DNA of 64,000 bases, taken from Zhengitettix transpicula (lineage: Eukaryota; Arthropoda; Insecta; Orthoptera; Tetrigidae). Shown in pieces: positions 1 to 11,179 of the stretch. Location of the stretch: the NCBI GenBank assembly GCA_037074705.1, contig CM073594.1:74696509-74760508 (forward strand), in the 5' to 3' direction. A program made the position numbers and the translations under genes. The notes beneath the pieces were generated by a model. The model did no database searches, had not been told where the DNA came from, and saw only the letters and a list, made by a program, of their open reading frames with translations. Each line of letters starts with the position of its first letter. Position 1 is the first letter of the stretch.

Positions 1-340
1 TTTAGAGGAGTATGATCCCGGGTCGCAGACTTAGGCCATACGGTAAGAGTGGTCACTGTTCCCATTTGGACAGTCGACCAGCTGTCTCCTAAACTGGTCA
101 AGGCACGGAGAAGGAAATTCTGCGTCCTCACAGTAAAGCTCGACCTACCTGATGCAGGTTTTCTAGGGTTGATCCTGCATCACTTTTAGGCGAATTCCGG
201 GTAGGATCTTTAAACCGTAGCTCGGGGTCCCTAGTTAACCCTTGGCTACCTGCCCCTAGTGCTTCGCCGTTTTAAATCCCTTCCTATGCTATTAAACTGA
301 AGTTGCCACCACGTGGATTACCCTCATGTAACCTGTTATT
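1..340 (+). repeat. R500 retroposon copy, cut by window edge
   Basis: This is a member of a ~500 bp repeat, called R500 here, present about 12 times in the window. I orient it so that its 3' end reads ACCCTCATGTAGCCTGTTACC followed by an A-run, or the T/A mix seen here. Other landmarks are GGTAGGATCCTTAAACC and CCCTTCCTATGCTATTAAA. Because A-runs recur at the same end in many copies, I infer a retroposon (SINE or short non-LTR derivative). I see no clear Pol III box A or B. This copy is 5' truncated by the window edge and diverged. Confidence 0.8.
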
Positions 341-619
341 TTTTTTAAAAAAGGTTTATTAATTAATAGTGTTATGAATACAATATATCCCTATGTTTCA
401 TCACTAATTTGGAAAATTCATCAGGTAAACAATAAAAAGATGATGAGTTCATATATATTAAATAAAATTTCTTGAAAAAATCTTGAATATTTTGATCATA
501 TTCACTTAAAATATTTTCAATGATTGGTTCCAATTTTTAAAAATATTATATAAAATAATTTTGAATATATTTTAATATATATTTGATCTTTTTGCCATGC
601 CTATTGTAAACAATGACAC
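341..619. other. AT-rich unique stretch
   Basis: Short AT-rich spacer between two R500 copies. No coding or RNA feature is seen. Confidence 0.6.
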
Positions 620-1102
620 ATAAGGGGCTACCTTTGGGAATGCCTTATCCTCTCTCCGTTTTTGAACTAAGGTTCCCACAAGGCGAGGCACCTGGGCCTG
701 TTTTGAGAGGTGTATGTTCCGGGGTCACAGACCTTGGTCATACGGTAAGAGTTGTTCGCTGTTCCCATCGGAACAGTCGGCCAGTTGCCTCCTAAACTGG
801 TCGAGGTACGGAGAAGGGAATGCTGCGTCCCCACAGCAAACTACTCTCCCGCTATCGGAAGGGCGTGGGGACAAGTACCCAATGCCCGACCTACCTGATG
901 CAGGTTTTTTTAGGGTTTTCCCTGTATCACTTTTAGGCGAATTGCCGGGTAGGATCCTTAAACCACAGCCCGGGGGCCCTAGTTAAGCCTTGGCTACCTT
1001 TCTCTACCCTTCCGCATCCCCCCTTTCAAATCCCTTCCTATGCTATTAAAGGGGAGTTGACACTCTGTGGATTACCCTTATGTAGCCTGTTACCCTAAAA
1101 TA
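620..1102 (+). repeat. R500 retroposon copy, near full length
   Basis: A near full-length copy that runs from the variable 5' part (GGGGCTACCTTTGGGAATGCC region) to the 3' tail CCTGTTACCCTAAAATAAA. It contains an open frame ending in LLGELPGRILKPQPGG. That frame recurs in other copies, but it is explained by shared repeat sequence and I do not call it a gene. Confidence 0.85.
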
Positions 1103-1731
1103 AAGAAGACTAAGAGAACATTACCGAGATTAACAATTAAAGCGGTTTAACGCTTTCTCTGATATTTTTCAATACTCACATTTAGAAAAAAAGTGAACTA
1201 AACATTATTGACATGATACGATATTATTTTAATGTAGTGGTGGGGTAGAATGGGCTATGTAGTACGTTTGATTAATTATCAGAACACGTGAATTGTTTTA
1301 TGATACATTCACTGTTAAATCGTATGCAGAACGTCTTTTTCAACACCTGTTTCTAAAAGACTAAGCACGCGTCGCGGGGATCGAGGATACCACACTCATA
1401 ATTGTGAAGAGGTCCTTGTTTCCTACCTTGAAGATGATACAAAAACTTGTTGAAACGTTGGCACCATATATATAAAAGTGACTATTTATTAACGTAGAAA
1501 CTCAAAATCACTACAACTCGACACGCAACAAAACACGTTGAAATCTTATACATTAAAAGAGGACTATCACTGCAGGGGATTGAAAAAGTAGGGATCACTA
1601 CAGACGGGATCCTTATGAGAAACAGGTAGCTAGGATACATGGAATATCGGCGTTTAGTATAAAACGAGGACGTAAATATTGTAGGAAGCTGAAGGTCTCT
1701 AATGTCATACGTCTAAGGAAGTTTAATATAT
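1103..1731. other. Unassigned AT-rich DNA
   Basis: No coding exon, RNA gene or repeat recognised. It ends at the TATAT that flanks the next element. Confidence 0.5.
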
Positions 1732-2975
1732 TGTAATAATTAATATTTAATAATTATAAGCTGTTGAACTGGAATTGTTATCGGCAAAGAGTCAAAGACA
1801 CAAGAATGGACTACAATAAATCAGGCTAATGTATTGTTAGACGTGGCGCGCGGAGACGGAGGTAGAAGTCGGGAGTTGGTGAATTTTCACAGTCGGCGGT
1901 CAGAAACGACAGAAAGTGGTCGTGTTAGAAAGACGTTTTCAAATATTAAAAAAGTAAAGTTAAATAGTTCCGCTGGCAAGTAGAAACGACAGAAAGTGGT
2001 CGTATTAAAATAATATTTTGAAAAGGTTAAGTTCCAGATCATTCACGCAGAAAGATTTCTGAGTGTTACAGGTAACGCCAAATAATCTTAAAAGTCTACG
2101 AGGAGGAATTTCCTGTATCACAGCGAAATTGGCATAATTGGTGGTATAGTTCGCCTACGAGGTGCCGCCAATATTGTAAATCCAAAGTGAAGTGTAAATT
2201 GTACTCTTGAAGTCCTAAATTAAGGACGAAACGTTGTGTAATTTCATATTTATTAATCACTTTATTTAATATTTATTCTTAGCTACGGAGAATTTACTTT
2301 TATATTATTAAAAATATTCCGATTCAGTTCAAATAAAAAAAAATGCCAATATTGAAAATTTATTAATTTAGTATTTTAAATCAATGAAAATCAGTAAGAA
2401 TGGCCTGTTTATTATATTTTTTAATTGGTGATGAAAGAATTCAATTTGCCAAGTACCAGGGAAAACTGTGAGTTATAATTCATTAAAATTATTTATGTAA
2501 ACCTTTGATTAAAGATAAAGATTTCGATTTTTTTTGTTGAATTTGTTGAATTTGTAAATATTAATTTGTAATTTGATTGTTTGAAAAGGGAGTAAAAAAT
2601 TATTTATTTAAAGGCCCAGAAAGGTCCCTGAGATGAAGAGAAAATTTGTTTGTTGTATAAAAAATTGTTTTAAAGGATCATCGAGTAATTATTTGTAAAT
2701 TTGAATTTATTTTAAATATAATAAATTAATGAGTTTGTTTGATTGAATGAAATTTTATTTATCAATATCCTTCCATGTAAAGTTAAAATAAAGGATTTCA
2801 ACGCGGGTTAACTTTAATATAATTTCATTTTCATTTTTTTTATTCTAATTATTACGTTTTGCCTTCACCAACGTGTGGCAATCATATTAATTGATTTCAA
2901 CTGTAAGCATTACATTTTGGCGATCTCAACGTGAGGCACTGTTTATTAATTATTGTTCTTTTAATAAGTATTACA
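1732..2975 (+). mobile_element. TA-flanked TG...CA element (copy D)
   Basis: Starts TGTAATAATTAA and ends TAAGTATTACA, so TGTAATA and TATTACA form a 7 bp terminal inverted repeat. ATAT lies on both sides, consistent with a 4 bp target duplication. About 57 bp before the 3' end is a retroviral-type primer-binding-site-like motif, TTTTGGCGATCTCAACGTG (from 2916). A related hairpin-forming motif sits at about 2855-2880. It shares the phrase CCCAG...CCCTGAGA with copies at 3081 and 21542. A hammerhead-like repeat (2201-2400) lies inside it. I infer an LTR-derived or solo-LTR-like non-autonomous element. A terminal-inverted-repeat DNA element is the alternative. Confidence 0.5.
2201..2400 (+). repeat. 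Hammerhead-like repeat arm, copy 1
   Basis: A ~200 bp segment whose near-identical partner is at 5623-5820. It opens with CTTGAAG, a stem TCCTAAATTAAGGA, then CGAAACGTTGTG, the degenerate form of the hammerhead-like motif. It continues into shared AT-rich sequence including AAAAATATTCCGATTCAG. Confidence 0.75.
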
Positions 2976-3014
2976 ATATATTTAATACTGTCATTCGATA
3001 CATATATCAACCGT

Positions 3015-3080
3015 ACATATATATATATATACATATATCAACATATATATACATATACATATATCAACATATATATATAA
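3015..3080. repeat. (TA)/(CATATA) microsatellite
   Basis: An alternating TA tract broken by CA and CAAC units. It directly abuts the TGTAGTAATT start of the next element. Confidence 0.9.
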
Positions 3081-4061
3081 TGTAGTAATTGGTAATTAAG
3101 ACATTGTTCTAATTGAAAAGCTGAATTGTAGAGGACTCATTATTAGTGGATATAGAGCGGACGCCGCAACAAACCGGCAAGGCAAAGAAAACATTGTTGA
3201 TCGGCTGAGAGAGTTTACGCGCTCAAAATTGACGAGACGAAAGCTTTACAGTCGGGCAGTAGGCAGCGAGGAGAAAAGACTAAAATTCCAAGTCATGAAA
3301 ATTTGAACAGTACAGTCGGGCAGCAGACAGCGAATAGAACGGACGAAAAGGACTCATTCAAAGTTTCACAGTGGGGAAGTCAGAACGAAAGAATGTGGTC
3401 CAGTCACAAATATGCTTTCAAATATTAAAAAGTAAAGCAATCTTCAGTCGAGAAGGAGACAGAGCAACTAGTGTGTATTCGGTGGTCGAGCGTAGATTCA
3501 TCATGCTGGCCATAGACAAACCAATGAAGTCAATTGTCAACTAAAGTCACGAGATCTACAAATCCAGGTTGCAGTAAAGCATCGAGAACCAACCAATTTG
3601 TGTTAAACCAACTAACAAACTACGCCAATTAGAGCCTGTGAACATTAGTCTGTGAGAACTTAGAATCAGTGATGTCTCCAAAATTGTGCACGAAAAGCTA
3701 AAATGAGACCTGGGCGGCCGTAAGTAGAGAAAAACTTTAAAATCATTTGTAAACCGTGTTTAAAAGATAAAAGTCAGATCGTTCTTTAATTATTTAATTA
3801 TCGATAAAATGAGATCGTTAACTCTTGATAAAATTGAAATTGTTAAATTCAATCTTTAGTATTATTTCTTCCACAACAAATTTCGTCTATGTTCAGACGT
3901 AAATGTAATTTTGATTATATAAATTCTGCCATTTATCAAACCCAGTTCAAGACCCTGAGATCCCAAATATTTTGTGTATTTTATACTTGTTATAAAATTG
4001 ATAATAAATCTTGTTTAATAACTTTCACTTAAGTTCTTTCATTTAGAAACGCCACATTCTT

Positions 4062-4067
<6 letters not shown>
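3081..4067 (+). mobile_element. TA-flanked TG...CA element (copy 1)
   Basis: Homologous over most of its length to 55562-56662. The start TGTAGTAATTGGTAATTAAG is shared exactly. The body shares GGACGCCGCAACAAACCGGC, CAGTCGGGCAG repeats and AAGACCCTGAGATCCCAAAT. The 3' part has AAACGCCACATTC and ends near TTATTATA before a (TA)n tract. It carries about two copies of the CAGTCGGGCAG unit that is expanded to a 44 bp minisatellite in the 55.7 kb copy. It has no protein frame of note. I read it as a solo-LTR-like repeat. Confidence 0.65.
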
Positions 4068-4102
<35 letters not shown>

Positions 4103-4110
4103 CATATACA
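4068..4110. repeat. (TA)n microsatellite
   Basis: A TA tract directly after the element end, shading into CATA units. Confidence 0.9.
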
Positions 4111-5440
4111 TATATCAACCGTAAAAAAAGTAAAGAACTGATAGGGAAAAATTGGGAAGAAAACCACCTTTCATTTCTGGTCTTCTTTCGCCTGAGCGAC
4201 TGTGGGTTTTCCGCCGTATTTTTTTACCTGCCACGGAAATTTATGTGGACGGGCGTAACTAAATTCTACCGACAAGCCTTCCATAAATCTGCAGAGGAAC
4301 AGAGACAGAAGAAGACCCTGACGGATGCTACTGCTGGTGTACACTCACCACGACCTTCTACGCACTGCAGACACACATAGGCCTACATATATATCAGTGC
4401 TCTTTGCTTCTGGTGGTGGTCGAGGAAGATCCCCCATCATTTATTCGTTGCTACAGAATCCAATTTTCTTTTCGCAGAGCCGAAACCGCCGTCGCGACGC
4501 AGTGATGGAGCTTCCATTCAGAAAGGAAGAATTATTTTTTTCCCGCTGGAGCACAAAAATATTTCTGGACACCTATGGAAGAAGAAATGAGTAGGAAGAT
4601 CCATTAATAAACCGTCTTTACTATAATTATACGGTGAGAAAGACGACATAGGGAAAATAAATCACTGGTTGAATTATGAGTGTCAAATGTTCCAATACAT
4701 GTCACTGAATGCCGTCATAAAATGACATGAACTACGTTGGGTGTGGAACAGCGTTACTTTAAGAGGTTGTCGTATTTAATAAATAAAAATATGTGCGTAA
4801 AAACTTTCGCGTGAGAGCAGAAGTTAAACAAATTGTTTTTGGTAAAGGAAAATGGAAAATTTTAAATTTCAAATATCGTTAAACCTATTTTTTTGGTTTA
4901 TATAAAGGAGTACATCATCCAAAATAAATGCAGAGGATCTGATTTAAGGCTTCTTGCACTTGCGAACTGTTGCAGAGTTGCTGAAGAATTCGAGCACGAA
5001 GACATTTCTTCCGTTAAAACTGAGAACTGGTGACGCCAATAAGTTAGTGTGAAAGTTGGAGCAAATTGGATAACGAGGTGGAACGGCGAACAAAGATTTA
5101 GCTCCCCGCCCCTCAAATAAGCATGGGGAAGAATAGGGAGTCTCGGAGAGCGTCTAGGAATATATGCCAACGTAATCGACGTAATTTGAGTAAATTAAGT
5201 ATATAACTGGTTCATAATTTGATATCAGACAGCCGTACTGAAACAATCCGCGACCGCCGCTGCTCTTCACAGAAAGGTTCCAGCACAACGATCGCCATGG
5301 TTCGAGTTTCTCGTAAGTTATAATACGAAAGCAAAAATACATCGTCTACGGTTATGGCGATTTTACACAAAACAATAAATATATGCTTTTTTATCTATTT
5401 TATTATTATTTCAGAAAAATAATTACAATTATCTGACTTT
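4111..5440. other. Unassigned unique DNA
   Basis: Mixed composition without recognised repeats. At 5297 an ATGGTTCGAGTTTCTC is followed by GTAAGTTAT, a good splice-donor match. A short first coding exon is therefore conceivable, but nothing else supports it. No other feature is seen. Confidence 0.35.
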
Positions 5441-5512
5441 TTAAATATAAAATGAATTTTCCGTAAGTTAAAAAGAAACTACGAAAGAAATTACCATAAA
5501 ATTAATTGAAAA

Positions 5513-5657
5513 ACGTTTCGTCCCTAAATTAGGGCTTCATCAGTTTGTAAAATTCTTGGCAGATATTGATTGGAGAACTTGGCACTGAACAAGAAATTAT
5601 TTATAAGACTCCAATTCCATTGTAGTCTTGAAGTCCTAAATTAAGAAAGAAACGTTG
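5513..5657. repeat. Hammerhead-like inverted pair 1
   Basis: The minus-strand motif at 5513-5542 reads CTGATGA, AGCCCTAATTTAGGGAC, GAAACG on that strand. The plus-strand partner at 5627-5657 is degenerate: CTTGAAG, TCCTAAATTAAGAAA, GAAACGTTGTG. The two arms point outward and are separated by ~85 bp. The minus arm keeps the CUGAUGA...GAAAC hammerhead core plus one extra A after it. Confidence 0.6.
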
Positions 5658-5820
5658 TGTAATTTCATATTTTTTAATCACTTTATTTAATTTTTATTCT
5701 TAATTACGGCGAATTTACTTTTATATTATTAAAAATATTCCGATTCAGAACAAATAAAAGAAAATGCCAATATCGAAAATTTATTAATTTAATAATATTT
5801 TAAATCAATGACAATCAGTT
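5623..5820 (+). repeat. Hammerhead-like repeat arm, copy 2
   Basis: Near-identical to 2201-2400 except for small indels. It forms the right arm of the inverted pair here. The same arm inside copy D at 2.2 kb lacks an obvious left partner. Confidence 0.75.
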
Positions 5821-5935
5821 TGGACTATATCGGTAAGTTCGTCGAAAACTCGCAACGCTCAGTCATCGAAACGTCGCGTGTTTTCGATGGACTGACCCCC
5901 GACTTGAAGCCCGAGAGAATTTCATCTGATATCTT
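5815..5935 (+). repeat. Hairpin-family member (GAAACGTCGCG core), diverged
   Basis: Contains CAGTCATCGAAACGTCGCG followed by AAGCCCGAGAGAATTTC. This matches in order the core and right arm of the hairpin element at 58741-58920 (GTCGTCAAAACGTCGCG, then AAACCCGAGAAC). The arms are diverged and no longer perfect. Confidence 0.45.
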
Positions 5936-6100
5936 GAAAACCGGAAAAACGTATTGTACAATCGTTAGAATATTGGTTTCAAATTTTCCTTTATGACCTT
6001 TAAAATTTGATTTCAGTCGACGAATGGCAGAATTTTCTTTTTACCTGAAAAAACCTACGAAGTTTTATATAATTTTTTAATTTAATTTTTTATTTTTTTA

Positions 6101-6352
6101 AGGTAACAGGCTACATGAAGGTAATTCACATGGTGGCAACTCCCCTTTAATAGCATAGGATGGGATCTGAAAGGGGGAATGCGGAAGTGTAGAGGAAGGT
6201 AGCTAAGGGTTAACTAGGGCCCCGGGGCTATAGTTTAAGGATCCTACCCGGCATTCACCTAAAAGTAATGCAGGGAAAACCCTAAAAAAACCTGCATCTG
6301 GTAGGTCGGGCATTTCGATAGCGGGAGAAGAGTTTGCTGTGGTGACGCAGCA
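6101..6352 (-). repeat. R500 retroposon copy, 5' truncated
   Basis: Minus-strand 3' half of R500, preceded on the plus strand by a T-rich run that represents its A-tail. It stops near the GCTGTGGTGACGCAGC landmark. Confidence 0.85.
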
Positions 6353-6990
6353 ATGTTAGGAATACTAATTTCATATACGTAGTAATTGGTTATAACTGAA
6401 AGAGAAACATTAAACGGATCTGAAGCTCGTTGATTTCTCTTTTACAAATGATATTTTTTACCCACCAATTTCTTTTAAAAGTCACTGTTCATATTTGTCG
6501 TAATAAATATCTGTCTAATATTTTGTAAATAATTTTATAATTTTTTTTAGACCAAAGATTTATCATTTTCCTTACGAGACAGCAGATTATCCAGAGATCC
6601 TGACACAAGCGTCTCCAAGCGTTACAAAAGAAGCGGATTGAGGTCCTCCTTCTCGAGGTTGAGGTATTTTGCATTGCGGTGTCCTTGTTATTTCTGCGCC
6701 TTGAACGCCTCAAGAGGGATGCGCACAGAGTGTACCAAGTATAATAACGACGTGGAAAGCAGAGATACCGTCGTCAGCCGTTGTTATTCCGTAATAGGAA
6801 GCAGCGAGGCGATATATTGGGGATGATAATGCCACGTCATGTGGAAAACAACCCCCCACCACCCTTTATCCTCACTCACACAACACATCTAAACACACAC
6901 CCAGAGAGAGAGAGACAGGGAGACCACCTGTTAGTTAAAAGGAGACACAAGCAGGAACGATATCCTCGGGCGAAAGCCATCTGTGACTGG

Positions 6991-7021
6991 TGACGTCAGC
7001 GACAGGTGTCTAGTGACGTCA
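6991..7021. promoter_or_regulatory. Two CRE-type palindromes
   Basis: TGACGTCA occurs at 6991-6998 and again at 7014-7021, with starts 23 bp apart. This octamer is the known consensus for CREB/ATF bZIP dimers. Whether it is used here is unknown. Confidence 0.4.
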
Positions 7022-8004
7022 TCGGAGACTGCCTTCGGTCGTAAACCCAAGGAGATGTAACGTAAACTGTAATTGAAAGCATTTCCTAATTACCAACCCC
7101 TAGTCTGTGTCTTGAGGACGTATAGATGCCAAAACGAAGATAGAACAAGAAACGTAACTTCGGTGTCCCCTTGATGACTCGCATTGTTCCAGATTATTTG
7201 CGTTGTTAGCGAAGAGGTTTGCCTTTTATCAGACAAGTTCTCTCTCTCCACGTTTATAAGGTGCCTCATTAGCCTTTGAACCGTCCGCCTCCTCCATCCC
7301 TTAGTTTAATATACGAGCCACCGCCACTAAGGAAGAAGCATTGCAGAGCAGCCAGCCTTTAAGAGAGAAAGGGCGCGATAACAACGCTACGTGCTATTAG
7401 CGGATAAGTAAAGCCATGAGATTTACGCGTCGTGTATACGTACGTGCCTCTAATTCACTGCACGTAGTGGTTCTACCTCGAAACTAAACGTTCCTCGGGG
7501 GAAAGGAGGGGATGGGGAAACACAAACTCCCCGACTCAGCCTGGAGGAGGAACACGCAGAAAAAAAATGTTATTCCTCAAATTCCCCACACAAATACGAT
7601 TTACTCAATCCTCAGTACGTAACACGATTTTAAAACCACTATACTTGAGAACTACGAATCTGTGACGAAGTTAAATTGTAAAGGGGTAAATTTTTAATAA
7701 ACATTAAAATTCAAACTACAGTCTGAATGCAATAGCCAGTAAGTCAGAAACACATTTATTTAATAAGTTATTTTCCCTACTTGACAAAAAATTACCACGT
7801 TCATCCCTTATTTTGTGGCGTCTTCTTCTGCAATGTTGATTAAAAATACGCAAAATTACTTAAAATAAAAATCGCCTCTGTCAAAAGTATAATAATTAGA
7901 TAAATAGTTTGCCAAATTACAGTTTATTTTTAGGTTCCTTTTGAGTTCGACACATGGATTGTGCGATTGTGTCCCCTTCTTAAGACTCTTTCATTTCTGC
8001 AATC

Positions 8005-8040
8005 ACCTGATGAAAGCTGACAAGAGACTCAGAAACTTTG
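8005..8040 (+). repeat. Hammerhead-like motif, long-loop variant
   Basis: Reads CCTGATGAAAGCTGACAAGA, GACTCA, GAAACTTTGTTG. CTGA and TCAG can pair as stem II. A sister copy lies at 40834-40870 on the same strand. Confidence 0.4.
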
Positions 8041-8390
8041 TTGTGTGATTTTTATATAGCACTTATCTTTGACTGCTTTATTTATCTAAAAATGTTTTAA
8101 ATTGTCAATTTGTGAGAATAAATTTCTCTTCTTCGATGAGAATTTTCTATAAATGATATTCTGAAGAGATTGTTAATGATAAAACAATTTTAATATGAGA
8201 AATTTTTTAATATAATATAATAACCACGACTTGGTAAACTATTAACACAAGGGAGCCTGCAAAACGTAATAAACTGTTTGGAATCCTTTTTTTAATAATT
8301 CGCTGGAGGAACCAAAGAGCTCGTTAACAATTTAGTAGTGCGAATCCGAACGGGATATTGTACCATAAATTCTACCTCGTATTATTTTTT

Positions 8391-8840
8391 TTAGGGTAAC
8401 ACGCTACATGAGGGTAATCCACATGGTGACATCTCCCCTTTAATAGCATAGGAAGGGATTTGAAAGGGGGATGCGGATGGGTAGAGAAAGGCAGCCAGGG
8501 GTTAACTAAGGCCCTCGGGGTATGGTTAAAGGATCCTACCCGGCAATTCGCCTAAAAGTGATGCAGGGAAAACCCTAGAAAAACCTGCATCAGGTAGGTC
8601 GGGCATTTGGTACGTGTCCCACGCCCTTCCGATGGCAGGAGAGGGGTTAGATGTGGGGTCGCAGCTTTCCCCTTTCCGTGCCTTGACCGGTTTAGGAGGC
8701 AGCTGGCCGACTATTCCAACATGAATAGCGGACAACTCTTACCGTATGCCCAAGGTCTGCGACCCCGGAACATACACCTCTCAAAAGAGACAAATGTACC
8801 TCGGCATGTGAGAACCTTAATTCAAAAAACCAGAGAGATG
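8391..8840 (-). repeat. R500 retroposon copy
   Basis: Nearly full-length minus-strand copy. Plus-strand TTTTTTTTAGGGTAAC marks its tail end, and CAGAGAGATG marks the far end. Frames seen in it on both strands match those in other copies and are repeat-borne. Confidence 0.9.
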
Positions 8841-9930
8841 TTCCTTTGACATATTTGATGATTAATTTTTTCAGTTAAGGGTACGAGCAAAAATAATCTT
8901 TGTGCCAATACCTGAAATAATACGAGAATATTATTGCAAAAAATTATCAAGAGTGTGGGGAGTTGAAATGTCTCATAGACGAATAGAAACGAAACAAGAA
9001 CGAGTGAATATTCATAATTAGCTCTGACTGAGACCAATATTTAAGATAAAATTCAGAACCGAAGTAAATTTTTAACTGTTTAGAAATAAAAAATACATTA
9101 ATATTAAAATAGGCAGGACTATGAACAGTAAAATTATTTACGTAATGAATGGCACACACATAGATGGCTGCCGTGGTCACTGGAAGAGAGACTGAAGACG
9201 CGTAGAGACTGAAACCAAAAATTGAAAACGATTTGACCTGGATAATCAAAGATCAACTTTAAAGGCCTATCAGCAATGGTTTTTTTATCTCAGGGGGAAA
9301 AAATATATTATGAGATCCATATTAAGAGCCTGAGAGGGCAAAATTTTAATGAGCCTGTGGCAAGTAATAATAATATGATGGACAAAGAGAGTTTTGAAGC
9401 GGAACAAAGGGATTCAAAGGGCACCCAATCTAGAGGAGAATCGAGAGAAAAAGAATGAGTTGGCGCTAAAAATAGAACCGGTAAGAGTGTAAAATACTAT
9501 ATTAATAAATAATAAATACTTAAAATCTCTAAATATTTATTATGTTAATTACTTTAAGTACAATAATATCCACGTCTGGTAACAGCGTACAAAATAAACA
9601 AGAAAAATCATGACTACATATAGAGAAAATTGGACTTATATAAAAAAATTATCGCATTCATAATATTTTTTGTCTGTAAATGACTTAGAATTGAGTTATT
9701 TGGGTTTAAATTAACGTTTCCTGCAACAGAAAGATCCGTTTTAGATTATACTTTTTTACCGTTGCTAAACAGAGCCTTGAGGTTACAGCGATATAAAACT
9801 GCCACCATCTGGAGATTAAAATGGCAAACGTCCAAAACCATTATTTTAATTGCTTGGACAAGAATTTTCAGGTCTGATCGAATATGCATTCCATTTTACA
9901 AGAAAGGTTAAACATATAAATGTATGAACA
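8841..9930. other. Unassigned AT-rich DNA
   Basis: No recognised coding, RNA or repeat feature. Short open frames here have no family resemblance. Confidence 0.5.
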
Positions 9931-9981
9931 AAACCAAATTTAGTCAGAGAGAATTTAATAGCAAAAAACAAGTATTAGCAC

Positions 9982-10124
9982 AACGTTTAGTTCTCAATCG
10001 AGGACTTCATCAGGTTATTTTTGAATCAGATAAATATAACTATTAATATTCTCGTACATGGCCTAATAAAATTGCATCTAACTCGAGTGAACACCTGACG
10101 AAGTCCTTGATCTGGGTGGAACGT
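9982..10124. repeat. Hammerhead-like inverted pair 2
   Basis: The minus arm (9982-10014) reads CTGATGAAGTCCTCGATTGA, GAAC, TAAACGTTG. The plus arm (10093-10124) reads CTGACGAAGTCCTTGATCTG, GGTG, GAACG. CTGAYGAAGTCC is kept in both arms and the GAAAC box is mutated in both. A deleted mariner begins ~35 bp beyond the right arm. Confidence 0.6.
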
Positions 10125-10160
10125 TTTCTTTTTAGTAAATTGGCTGTGTTCCTACATTTA

Positions 10161-10695
10161 AATGGGGTGGATCAATAAGTAATGGCTCATTATTCTCCTG
10201 AAATACGTTAGTTATGTGAAAAATTTGAATTTGGCACGATTTGCCAAAAATTCTCCTCCAATCCTCAGAAATAACAACTTCCTAAGTCAACAGGTGGCAG
10301 CACTGCACCCTTTGCAAAAATGGCTGACATTGACGTACGTATTAGACAGCCCTCCAGGATTAATTTCTTAAAAAATGGTGAAATGTCCATTTGCATTCAT
10401 GAAATGTTGCTGATGCAACAGTGGGTGTCACCATTGTTCGGAATTGATGGATTCGTCACTGTAACGAAGCTGAAGGCCGTCGATGGCTTAGGAAGCAAGA
10501 CCACGCTTTTTACTGCAGTGCAATACATGCCGGTGTTAAAAGGTGGACATAAATTATGGAAAAGGACGGAGAATATATTGAAACGTGAAAATTTAATCGT
10601 TAATGTTGTGGGTTTAAACGGTCTAATTTGCATATAATTGTCTTGACAAATAAAAGTATAAAAAATTGGAGGTATTACTCTCACTCTCGTATAAT
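10161..10695 (+). mobile_element. Deleted mariner-type transposon
   Basis: The left end GGTGGATCAATAAGTAATGG and the right end GGTATTACTCTCACTCTCG are imperfect inverted termini of mariner style (AGTAAT). Inside, a frame starting MADIDVRIRQ...FLKNGEMSICIHEMLL resembles the start of a group of mariner transposases. A shift gives VADATVGVTIVRN, also typical of that N-terminal helix-turn-helix region. The reading then jumps to HAGVKRW...EKDGEYIET, which resembles the extreme C-terminus. The whole DDD catalytic middle is therefore missing, and there is at least one stop and two frameshifts. I infer an internally deleted, non-autonomous copy. The subfamily is not assigned. Confidence 0.6.
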
Positions 10696-11170
10696 TATAT
10701 TGAAGGCTGATAAATATAACTAGGAAACAATATATATTTTCCTGTCTAGATCGTAACAATAGAGACATGAAGTGAGAAATAACATGAAATGAAATTTCAT
10801 ACTGGAATAATTAACATTAATTGAAGTGTTAAAGGAAGAGAGACTTGTGGCTTATCTTTAGTAGATTTTGTAGATATCTCTTTGTGCCGGGTTACCAACC
10901 ATGTACATCGTTTTCATCGCCCGGTATATAAAAAACGGGGAAACATGTTAAGAAAGTTGCAAATACTTCCATTTTATTAATTTGGTCCAATAATAGGAAA
11001 AACTTCTGCATAAATTTGATCCAATTTGATCTCGTTCTGTTCACGATAGAAAATTATTACCAAAATATTTATTTAGTTTTTAGTTTTTTGTCTTGATTGT
11101 ATGTGAATAAAATGGCGACTGCTGTTAAACGTTTCAATCTGACCCACTTATTTTCGGCACTCCGTGAAAG
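10696..11170. other. Unassigned AT-rich DNA
   Basis: Nothing recognised. It leads into the CpG-rich block. Confidence 0.5.
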
Positions 11171-11179
11171 TCTTTTCTA

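Larger units (their letters stand above)
6353..8390. other. Unique DNA with promoter-like stretch
   Basis: No convincing exon is seen. From about 6640 to 7560 the sequence is less AT-rich. It contains two perfect TGACGTCA palindromes, a short (GA)n at ~6904 and several CpG-containing words. This could be a regulatory or 5' gene region, which is inference only. Confidence 0.35.

Noticed and set aside
8526..8735. Repeated open frame ending LLGELPGRIL in several R500 copies as a gene
   Set aside because: It occurs only inside R500 copies, on whichever strand the repeat lies, and other copies of the repeat break it. It is explained by shared repeat sequence.
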